Below are positions 55,801 to 64,000 of a stretch of 64,000 nt of DNA, piece by piece. The DNA lies in the NCBI GenBank assembly GCA_000507305.1, contig DF239963.1, positions 107,779 through 171,778 of the forward strand, written 5' to 3'. The stretch is from Breviolum minutum Mf 1.05b.01. Lineage: Eukaryota > Sar > Dinophyceae > Suessiales > Symbiodiniaceae. A program made the position numbers and the translations under genes. Numbering within the stretch: the first letter of the stretch is position 1; each line of letters starts with the position of its first letter. The notes under the pieces are model-generated. The model saw only the letters and a program-made list of their open reading frames with translations, was not told the DNA's origin and did not search any database.

Positions 55801-55931
55801 GTGTTGATTTCTCGTTGCCATTCCGGCAATTCTGACCATTTCTTCAGCTGAGAGATCCCTGGAGCTGGTACCTTCAAGAAGTACACAGCTGCCAGCAGAG
55901 CCAGACCGGCCAAAAGGATTCGAAGTAGCAT
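46746..55931 (-). CDS. SEL1L: SEL1L/HRD3-type Sel1-repeat protein of ER-associated degradation
   Basis: SEL1L/HRD3 is the ER-luminal scaffold of the HRD1 ubiquitin ligase that receives misfolded proteins. Minus-strand exons give successive Sel1 repeats: about 53.6 kb (LFEEAADVGEPDAQYNLAIL), 53.02-52.93 (LYLYAASTAGHPGALMAMGY), 52.70-52.64 (ALNYIDVAKGVA), 52.15-52.09 (VELVRLNLP), 51.83-51.71, 51.56-51.48 (AKQYLKLAANRQHAGALALL), 51.22-51.09 (VNLDTAYAYFVTAASHNDPL), 50.78-50.66, 50.25-50.16 (PAAYSLAVMHLNGIG), 49.9 (DCDIAVNLLKK), 48.28-48.13 (FYELSAEQGSASSELRLGDY), 47.64-47.52, 47.165-47.11 (RASFNLGFMHQFGIGIAQ) and 46.85-46.75 (DLNLAKQHYFRCREVDPSGL). The VELVRL block and the final LAK...APVTLAL block are typical of SEL1L rather than generic Sel1 proteins. 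No C-terminal membrane helix follows the last repeat; the stop is at 46746 unless a further exon exists. Confidence 0.82.
47759..47804 (+). repeat. ACTAAGCCTT short tandem repeat
   Basis: Four copies of an 11-12 bp ACTAAGCC(TT/AT) unit in a SEL1L intron. Confidence 0.9.
53926..55931 (-). CDS. SEL1L N-terminal exons (signal peptide and leader), or a separate small secreted-protein gene
   Basis: Exon 55931-55872 is exactly 20 codons, MLLRILLAGLALLAAVYFLK, before donor GTACCAG: a textbook signal peptide. Further minus-strand exons: about 55530-55380 (SLSRRQPGVSMGLSKAFLLQ), 55083-54959 (SKKDLDLLGPSKAFQPWPAF; acceptor and donor visible), about 54390-54320 (YGVPFEAFTSLTNCLAENPA) and 54081-53930 (AMDLAMCKTALGELYLVGSS). 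The last one can leave at GTGACAG into the first Sel1 exon, or stop at TAA (53925 or nearby). If it stops, SEL1L would begin at ATG 53666 (MMIYVAASAAVAAWVCSVAA), itself a possible signal sequence. An ER-luminal protein needs such a leader, so I favour one gene. Confidence 0.55.
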
Positions 55932-56059
55932 CACCTCGGCCAGCTTCCAGAAATGGCTACCATGACTGTGACAAACAAGCAGCGAATTGATGTCAAAGAT
56001 TTTGTCATCAAATATATGCTGCTTATATGCTATATAAACAACACATAACATAACTATTA

Positions 56060-58450
56060 CCTTGGTATCACTTGCGCCGCCTCTTTGTAGCCTACCTACA
56101 TTCTGCTATAGCTCATGTTAAAAAGACGATATGTCAGACTCTCAGACTTCTCATACTTCATCAACTTGTCGCTTCTATCCATTGCTCGTCCGATACCAGT
56201 AGTTAGAATTTGTTCTTAAACCCCAACTGCCATGTTCTACTTTGCATCGTACCCAACAGTTCCTAAAACACCTGACTCAGTTAAAGAGTTGAGAGTTTTC
56301 AGAGGTTTGTCAGTTTGCCGAGGTCAGGGTTTCCACGAAGTGGTTGAAGTGTAGGAGTTGAGTTGAGGTGTGTCAAGTTTTAGCTGCTGAAACCTCCACA
56401 CTTTGGTGCTTGCTCAGGATCTGACCAGGAAATCGTCGCCGCTGGACAATTTCCAGTCAGCGGTGGGGCAAGCCCGTGCATGCGCCTCTTCTTGGACGAT
56501 TCATTACCTTTTACTTCTCAAGCCAACTGCGGTTGGGACAATGAAGATGAGTTGCTGATATGGCCACCAAACCCCATCAACAAAAGTCACGAGCTGCTTT
56601 ATCCTTCTCGGTGTTTCTGTAGGCTTCCCCCAACTAAGAGACTGAAAATCGTAAGGTCAAGCTATCGCGCCCCTTTTCTGGAGCGGAGTCATTGTCTTGT
56701 TGTCACATTTTTTGTTGCACCGTCTCAACCGCTGAATTCGGCGGTTTCACCGCTATGGCGGTGTTCTGAACAGACGGGACAGGAGGGAGCTGCGCCATTT
56801 CACAACTTTGGGACTGGGGACTATTGATTGAGAAAAAAGCTTGTACTGTACCATCATGCATCATCCGTCATTGTCGTTGGTGATCAATCTAGTCTTTTGG
56901 GTTGTTGTTAATGCCAAAACAAAACGCGAAATCTGAGATTGCCATCCCTGCACTTGCAGCCCCAATCATGCAACCTCCACCCCATGTGGGTCAGCCGCTG
57001 CACTGCAAACCACAACCATGCAGGTTTCCTGACTCGTTGTCCACTGTAAGTTATCTTAGTGTGATATTATGATGAGTAGGGGATGGCAGGTGATGGTAGG
57101 AGTTGCATCTTTGCAAATGACAAAAATCACAAAAAACATACACACGGCTCCTAAAGGCACACCTGGTATGGTTGCAATGCCTTTCCTTTGAGGATTGAGA
57201 ATATCCAAATTCAACTCGACTTGGCGAAATCACCTGCCTCATTCGAAGCGTCCGACAAGATGGACTCCCTGGGCCCAGGACCAAAAAAACAATAGGAACA
57301 CTCAAAAAAAAGTTTAGAAAATAGAGACGTTTAAAGATGTTTTATAGTTTGATTTTCCTCTGTGAAATCCTTCAATTTCAATACCCAAAGCCGCCTCACT
57401 GGACTCAACAATGTCGGAGATGGTGCCAATTTTGAGTTCGAAAGAGATCTGGGTGGAGAGATGTGGACAGTCACTGAGAGATACTGCTCATTGTCGGTGC
57501 ATTTGAAAAGAGATGTTGAGAAGAAACAACAACTGGCTTGTTTGGCTTGGGATTGTTTCATATCAAGATGATATCCAGAATCCAGATGTTTGTTCTCGCT
57601 TTTTCTATCAAAGTCTAGCCCAATGTCTCGTCTTCAAGGTTCTTTTTTGTGCCATGTGGTTGTTGATCGCTTGACTGATTGCTAGACCTTGATTTTTTTC
57701 GCTCGTAGTCTCTGCATCCCACCTTGGAGATTTCGTAGCCACCAAACAGTTTTTTCTTTTTGGTGATGGGCCTCATGGGAGCAATCCAAGATTGACCATG
57801 TCAGCCGTGCCGGAAAGTGTTACGTATCCCAATGCATATCCCAATATGCCCATCTTCAGAAAGCTTGTTTCCGCACAAAAAAAGACATGAGAACAACATT
57901 GGTAGCGAATTGGATATTCATTTCTCCAATCAAAACACAACGGCCTGTACTGAGATTTCCACCCCAAATCTCCACCCACCTTGGCTGAGACCTGGAGTTG
58001 GCTGGAGCCATGTCAATGTGATAAAATCGTGTTCCAGAAAGGACAGAAAAATAGAAAGTGGTAAAAACATGTAAAAACATGTAACAACAAAAACGAGGAG
58101 TGACTTTGAAGCCTTGGATGTAATCTCAGATTCTGAATTTCGAACACGAGAAAGGATTTGGAAGGATCCCACTACCAACAATCCATGTTCTGAATCAAGG
58201 TTCCATTTGCAACACCGATGTTGACCCTACCCTTGTCACACTCTTGGAAACGAATTCAAATACGAGTTGAAGGCTTTTGGATCTCTTCGACTTGACTCAA
58301 CGTATAATACTCATCTTGTCTTCAAAACTGGCACACTTTGCCCTGTGGCCCCTCACATCATCATCACTCTCTGCCCTCGCATAGTTCTCGAACTTCTTCT
58401 GCAAAGCCTGGTCGCATCGTCTGATGCAGAGCAGCGCCTTTTTTGATTTT
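56060..58450. other. Interval with isolated, unassigned exon-like frames
   Basis: Minus-strand candidates: 57860-57775 (MGILGYALGYVTLSGTADMV), 57260-57150 (LNLDILNPQRKGIATIPG) and 56805-56705, an ATG-started frame MAQLPPVPSVQNTAIAVKPP ending in QQKM and a stop. None can be connected with confidence. Plus-strand frames such as 56480-56827 have no motif. A near-palindrome centred on GAATTC lies at 56727-56746. Confidence 0.4.
56727..56746. repeat. 20-bp near-palindrome around GAATTC
   Basis: AACCGCTGAATTCGGCGGTT matches its reverse complement at 18 of 20 positions. It lies within a small minus-strand ATG frame of uncertain status. Confidence 0.85.
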
Positions 58451-58454
58451 TGAT

Positions 58455-58690
58455 CATGTGCCATTCAAAAAAATGTTGGCATCAACTAATTCTGAAGCAG
58501 AAAACAGATCCGTTAAAATTGCATGAATTTTGAGCAGGCGCTGTCGAAGTTCATGGATCCCCACCTGCGCTCCGCCGCCGTAGGCCACATTCTCAAGCTT
58601 GAACTTCAGGGCCTTCAACGCATCCTTGGCCTGAAACGACGGGGTTTCTCAAAGCACCAGTTGACCAATTTCCTGCAGTTTTGTCTGTAA
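58455..58690 (-). CDS. Exon pair: AKDALKALKFKLENVAYGGG
   Basis: After acceptor CGTTTCAG at 58631, the frame from 58630 reads AKDALKALKFKLENVAYGGG, then AQVGIHELRQRLLKIHAILT and DLFSASELVDANIFLNGT before a stop near 58455. A short exon just upstream (TKLQEIGQLVL, about 58687-58655, acceptor TTTACAG) may belong with it, but the gap between them is only about 27 nt. It could be the 3' end of the FN3/WW gene or a separate gene. It is helical with no named domain. Confidence 0.5.
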
Positions 58691-59239
58691 ATCACACCAA
58701 GAACATGACTTCAGGCTAATCTTGGGATTCGTCGAAAGGAAGTCCAAGGATCCGCCACAAAAAAATCGAATCTAAAAGACATCAGAATCTCCGTGTCCCC
58801 ATGCATTTCCCTACAATTTGAACCCCCCCCTCACTTCACTCCAGCATTTGTTGTAGCACCTCCTTCTTACTCCACGTGATCTCTCTTTGTCGCCAAGATT
58901 TGGCTGGCTTTCCGAAAAAATCCCTGTTAGGGTGCACAAGGATGGATGGGTAGGACTGGAACAACTCTCTTCAGCAATCAACTGGAAATATGCAAAAAGC
59001 AACATTGAAAATGGTGATATGACTTTAGCATGTCTAAGCCTGCTGGCCTCCCCAAGTCTTGAAAACAACAGAAGAATGATTCCTACAAAATCCACAAAAC
59101 TTCAAATTTCACACTGCTTCAATGTATCGAAATCTATGTATCTACAGTATCTATCTACATGTATCTCCCAGTCGTATCTCCCATCGTACCTGTGCTTTTT
59201 GAGGATATGCCAAACTCTGGCTTCACCTGTCTTCACTGC

Positions 59240-62200
59240 ACGCTCAGGCAACTTCTGAGCCTTGCAAGCCCAAGGAATCATTGTCAGTCAGCCGTTGAAC
59301 ATCCACGGCAGCACTCCCGACCTCCTTCTTCTCGGCCTGAAAAAATGGTTGACACGCGATGATTCTTCTATGGATGCATTTGCCCATGCTATTGCGATGT
59401 TTCTTGCTACTGGCTACTGCAATGCTCTACCTGAAACTTGAAGAGGTGCAATGAGGAAGCACACTGACCACGGTATCAAGTGACTGGATTCTAACTCTGC
59501 CCGCCACACAAACTCTGGTTTTTAACTGATCAGAGCCCAGAATTTTAGAACACAAAGTACTCGTGCTAACCAAACCCATGCTATTTCGAAATCTAACCCG
59601 GGACAAAAACAATGCATCTTCCATCGGATCCATCGTTTCACTAACTGGGCCTCCACCTTCCGCCTCTTCTCCACTTCAATCGTTGCAGCCAGCGGATCCT
59701 TGGATGACCTGTGCACAGGGAACTCAAGTTTGCAAAATGTGAAACCGGGCTTCCTCTAAAATCGCGCCAAGTGGAATTTCTGGAATGATGACTGAAGCTC
59801 TGCTGACATAAGGAAGGCTACATGGAAGTCTCAAGTTCACCAACCGGAAGGGCATGTCCACTTGAAGCCAAAGCCGCAAATAATTGTTTCACGTTCTGCG
59901 CTCAGTTTCCACACATGATGCGTCATTTCCCTTTTTTTGAACTGTTCGGTTTGCCTCGTGGTTGGACGTTCGAATTGCGTCTGTCCGCTTTCGTGCTGGT
60001 AGTAGACGAGGCCAGGCTGCGTGCGAGCACAGCTCAAGGCGATGCCAGGGAGGGGAATTAAATCAACTTGTCCACCCTATTCAGACTGTTCACATCTGTT
60101 CACACTGTTTCATGAGTGCCATGTGAATACTCTGCCGTTTGAGCCAACATCTTTTTATGCCTCGCAAATGATGTAGCCCGAATACTGAAGCCAGAGTGCC
60201 TCTCAGTTTTGATCCAGCTTTCAGTTTTGATGGCTGATGACAGCAGGCACGGGTGTCAACCTCTGTCAGGGATGCTGTTTTAGCATCAGCCAAATTTTTT
60301 CTGAGCCTGAAGAAAGGCCGCAGGATTACGCCTTTTGAATCTTGTTATTCATTATGTTCATCAAACTGGCTGTTTGATAAGACATTGATACAAAATATAT
60401 AGATACAAAATCATTGTGTGTGTACCTGCTACAACAAAAATCGCACAAATCATGACAATGATGCAGGAGTTGACGTTTCCCATGCTTCTTCCTACCCAAG
60501 CTTCCATGAAGCCCAGTCTACAATTCTATATTTACACAGGCCATGTTCAACCCAGCCAACATTTCAGGTCAGCTTGAGCGTCACAGCACAAGTTTCTCAA
60601 TCCAAGATCAAGCAATCCGCTGCGTCCTCTGCCGTTCCACTCGGCAGGGTTTGTGGAGTGTTGGGCAAATTCCCAGCAGCTGGTAGTGTGGGAGGCGCTG
60701 AAGGCGGCGGTGGCAGCGATGAGGTGGGCGTCCAGGAAAGAGATCCCCTGGTCTGGAATTTAGGACTCCATTGGAAAGCCCAAGAATGTTAGCATTTACA
60801 TTTTACATCTTGTTTGCCTCTTGGGATGAAGATCTAACACAATCCTCTTTGGCTTCAGCGTTTTGACATGTTCAAAGCATGGAAGTTGGAAACCGTCCTT
60901 CCGAGTCAATTTTAGTCTTGCTACTTGCAACAGGGCACCTGGCACCCGGAATCGTCTCCGACTGATCGATGGTACTTTGACTCGACAGTACGGCTGGAGG
61001 CCACCATTTTTCCTCCTGGCATGTTGTGAGGCCAAAAGTTACTTGTTAGTTGTGATGATGGATTCCAAAAACCCATTGCTCCTCTTTGGTCTTTAGTCCT
61101 CTAGAGTTGGGATTCTGGAAGCACATGCACTCATGACTCTTCAAATATCGGGCGTAGGTTTTGAGCATGGATCTATCAATCCCTTGAATTTGCAGCGGAA
61201 GTGAAGGTACAACTTACAAATACAAGTACAATTTTCTTGCGGACCATTGTCTGATGTTCATGTGTTTAAGTCAGTTAGAGGTCTTTGAGTCTTTGATATT
61301 TTCTGAATCCGATTAGCTATATTAGTTGACATCTCTCAGTCCCTCAGGTCATTCCTTGCCATGCAAGCCGCCCAAACCACTGGCCGGCTGCCAGGCCGGT
61401 GCGTCGGCTGACAGGATGGTGCTGCCCCCCACGGGGCCCGGCGCCGCAGAGGCCGCCAAGGCGGATTCGTCGCTGGCAGCGGGCAGCGGAACGGATCTGC
61501 CGAAGGGGGATGGCAAGGACTCCCAACCATCATGTCCCACGGTGCGCACCTGGCAGAAACTGGAAAAAAATGAAACTTCATGACACAATAAAAAGGAGAT
61601 ATCCACCAAAAAATATTTCCACAAAGTAGTGTTCAACAGGTCCAAGGCAGTTCTCACAACTCGAATCTTGATCTGATCATGCAACCATGGCTTACTCCTC
61701 CATCACCTTGCATACCTGGCATGTCAGCCTGTGAATTTTGCTTTCAGCTTCACAAAAAGCATGATGACACCCGGGTGTGGGACCGTCTCACCAGAATCAA
61801 CGGAAATGAAACCTCTACTGCAGCTGAGTTGGAATCCAACACCTCCCCCCGCTTCACATTTCCCACCTGCGCCATGTAGGTCCTCCCCGGTGGCGGCCCA
61901 GGTCGAAGTCCTCCAACACGCAGCTCCACCAGGGTACCCAGCTTGGCCTCGTGGACAAATGCTCCATCAACGAATATCCATCAACAAGAGGATGCGAAAA
62001 TCGAAGGTCTACAAATCTCATATTGACATCATTAATCTATACTCTATACTTCAAGACTTGCACCCAACAATCGAATCAACGAATATTGACACAGAGCCCA
62101 AAACATGCAAAACCCTCTAACACTTGTTGTTTGGGAAACTGAGAGACCTTCTGCCCTGGCCTCTGGTGCAGATCTCACGAAGCGTTCAAACGATGTGGTA

Positions 62201-63789
62201 TCCGCCTGCGATGCACCACCGTTTGCAGAGATGGTGATGGGAAACCCCTTATAACTTATATCCTTCCATACCTACATATTATATGATCATAATATCATAC
62301 ATGCTCTGAACAAATCAATCACGGATGTTTCACAATGATCATCTATCCTGATATCCATGTTTCCCACCTTTCCTCTGATAGACTGGCAAGGCCGCACCTC
62401 CCTGAGCTCCACCACATATGCAGCCGCTTGGAGGACTGCTGGCCACCTGCGAGTCTGAGAGCTGAACAAGCATATTTGATAATTAATATGGTCAACATCA
62501 CTGGCTTAGAACTGTGGAGGTTTACAGTAAATCACTTGGTTATACTTAATTACATTGATTCTGCCACATAAGAAAATCCTACATCTTCATTGATAAAACA
62601 ACTACATAACTTCTATATCAGTACAGTGTTGTAATTCTTGAAGATTGAAATGAGTGTCATTGCTATTCTGAATAGAATACGAAACATCAAAAATCATCGA
62701 TCCCTCGGATCTACCACCTCACTGAGAGGGCGAAGCCGAACTCATCTGCAGGGTGCAGCTCCGGTGCTGCTGGGGGAGGGACCACCAAGCCGCCAGGAGA
62801 CCGCCAGGAGGGACCTGTAACAAGTTGGATGCTTGTTTCAAAAAAATCATCCAAAATATACACACCTATTTTTTTCCGATAATGATAGACAAATGTAAAT
62901 GTATTTTGGGTTTGCTTGTTGGCTTTGATTTGTTTACATGTGGTCTTCTTAAGTGTGCATTGAAACAAGGTGCAAGCACAATCTAATCAATGTGATAAGG
63001 TTATAGACATGTTCTTCTTGTCTTTCATTTCATCTCCTTTCACTGCCTAGAATTTGCTGTTAATATTTCTTACTGTAAAAGATGTTTACCTTCCAAAAGA
63101 AGCATGAAACATAGATGTTTAAGCCTTCAAGGAGCCCAACCAGCTACATTTCCAACAGTATTTGGTGTTCATTTCTTTCTTCAACCATACCGACCATACT
63201 CATCACATTCCATAATTCTATCGGAGCTTTGGCCCAAATTTTTTTGATGGACCAACTTTTCATATCATCCTCTCTTGCAACAAGTCGTATCCTTAATGTG
63301 ACTCTGGCTGGAAAATAGATTTCACTCTGTTGCACAGAACCCTCCAATAAAGGCCTTGTGCCAACGCCGGATCTGCGGGCGGAGGATAGGGTGGATAGCC
63401 ATCAGGTCCATTCCATGAAGACCACGGTGGCGGTGGTGGTGGATGATGCACTGGCGGATGCAGTGCTGGTCCAGGCACCGTTCCCAAAGGAGGCAATGGT
63501 CCGAGCGGCCCAGGTGGCCCTGGTCCCGGTCCCGGTGGATGTGAGGGTGGATGCGTGGGACCTGCTGGAAACGATTTGGACAATGAAATCGTGGCAGTGG
63601 AAGTGGAATTGAAAGTTTTCGAACTCGAACCTTCTGCTGGGGTTGAACTCAAAGGAATGGGTTTGGAGTCCTCATCTTTGCTCCCTTGGGATGGAGTGCA
63701 AGGCTTCGAAGCATCTGATGCCTCGCTAATGGTGTTGCACTCCGTGAAATACGAGACGCGTGCTTCATAAGCAGTGCCAATTTGCAAAC
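59240..63789 (-). CDS. Fibronectin type III / WW-like multi-exon protein, partial at the right edge
   Basis: Minus-strand exons show FN3-style strands: 63789-63340 begins LQIGTAYEARVSYFTECNTI and runs into a long Pro/Gly-rich segment; 62814-62718 (PAAPELHPADEFGFALSVR); 62446-62398 (LQAAAYVVELRE); 61947-61867 (AKLGTLVELRVGGLRPGPPP, then GRTYMAQ); 61549-61350 (VRTVGHDGWESLPSPF). Then come 60750-60620 (Pro-rich), 60032-59955 (WW-like, listed separately), 59712-59635 (KDPLAATIEVEKRRKVEAQL) and 59340-59250 (AEKKEVGSAAVDVQRLTDND). FN3 and WW modules both bind other proteins, so a scaffold role is likely. Most borders are GT-AG. The start is outside the window. Confidence 0.7.
59955..60032 (-). CDS. 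WW-like domain exon
   Basis: It reads CARTQPGLVYYQHESGQTQF, then ERPTTR. The spacing YYxxxxxGxTQ(W/F)ERP is that of a WW domain, which binds Pro-rich ligands. The second Trp is replaced by Phe and the first would be on the previous exon, so binding may be altered. The donor seems to be GC (CGAG|GCAAAC). Confidence 0.65.
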
Positions 63790-63854
63790 CTGGTGCAAAA
63801 AGCAGAATGCTTTTGGGTTCCAAGATATTATCAAACACCAACAACAACACCACA

Positions 63855-63923
63855 ACCACAACCACAACCACCACCACAGCGTCAACATCCTCAACCTCAT
63901 CCTCCTCAACCTCATCCTCCGCC

Positions 63924-63976
<53 letters not shown>

Positions 63977-64000
63977 GTCATCGTCATCGTCATCGTCATC
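63855..64000 (+). repeat. AAC / CAC / ATC compound microsatellite at the window edge
   Basis: CAACAC and CCACAA units pass into CTCATC units, then about 16 ATC triplets and an ATCGTC block that continues past the edge. This is probably an intron of the FN3/WW gene. Confidence 0.95.

Noticed and set aside
1..64000. tRNA, rRNA or snRNA genes; intact transposon or retroelement prote­in genes
   Set aside because: I looked for cloverleaf-like stretches, conserved rRNA words and reverse-transcriptase or transposase motifs by eye and found none I could support. A covariance or profile scan would be needed to exclude small RNAs.

Overview
The window is eukaryotic nuclear DNA. Protein-coding information lies in many short exons (about 50-400 nt) split by introns of about 150-1700 nt. 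The introns hold microsatellites of the ATC/GAT, CATCTACCAT and GATAG types. Every gene I can identify with confidence reads on the minus strand, including a run of head-to-tail genes. Exon density, at least one apparently non-canonical splice donor and the single-direction gene order suggest a dinoflagellate, possibly Symbiodiniaceae. That is inference: no rRNA, spliced-leader or other taxonomic marker is present.

Layout from right to left, the direction of transcription. (1) About 64.0-59.2 kb, running off the right edge: a gene with fibronectin type III-like exons, a long proline-rich stretch and a WW-like exon. (2) About 58.7-56 kb: isolated minus-strand exons without a recognised family. 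(3) 55.93-46.75 kb: a SEL1L/HRD3-type Sel1-repeat protein of the ER-associated degradation pathway, apparently starting with a signal-peptide exon. (4) 46.7-44.2 kb: no confident gene, but a strong hairpin. (5) 44.1-42.5 kb: a compact, probably two-exon gene with a His-Pro-Glu-Val repeat, a Cys-rich middle and a C-terminal membrane helix. (6) About 42-1.6 kb: one giant gene of roughly 70 or more exons. It encodes a DUF3638/DUF3645 protein, a family often labelled 'ubiquitinyl hydrolase 1'. I can follow the PGGW-like N-terminal motif, the FDPRLLVFEF segment, Walker A, a Walker B split by an intron (LLLDE|VD), the AVPF-GKD motif, the IDVG|ALITGMSN join, HTTGMDIK, RMRQLGKGQ, an EQEQ tract and C-terminal exons. 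(7) 1.16-1.53 kb on the plus strand: a Lys/Ala-rich ORF that converges on the 3' end of the giant gene and may be only an expanded AAAGCA repeat.

The giant ATPase-like protein and SEL1L both have names linked to ubiquitin and protein quality control, but a joint role is speculation. The most noteworthy non-coding signals are: seven copies of the 9-mer TAGAATATG (four forward, three inverted) inside a 720-bp part of one intron; a perfect 26-bp palindrome at 19981-20006; a 22-bp inverted repeat at 46405-46488; a hairpin spanning an intron/exon border at 31718-31760; and a GA-AG intron with a 6-bp direct repeat at its ends. Exon borders below come from reading frame, splice motifs and family resemblance recalled from memory. 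None has been checked by alignment or RNA.
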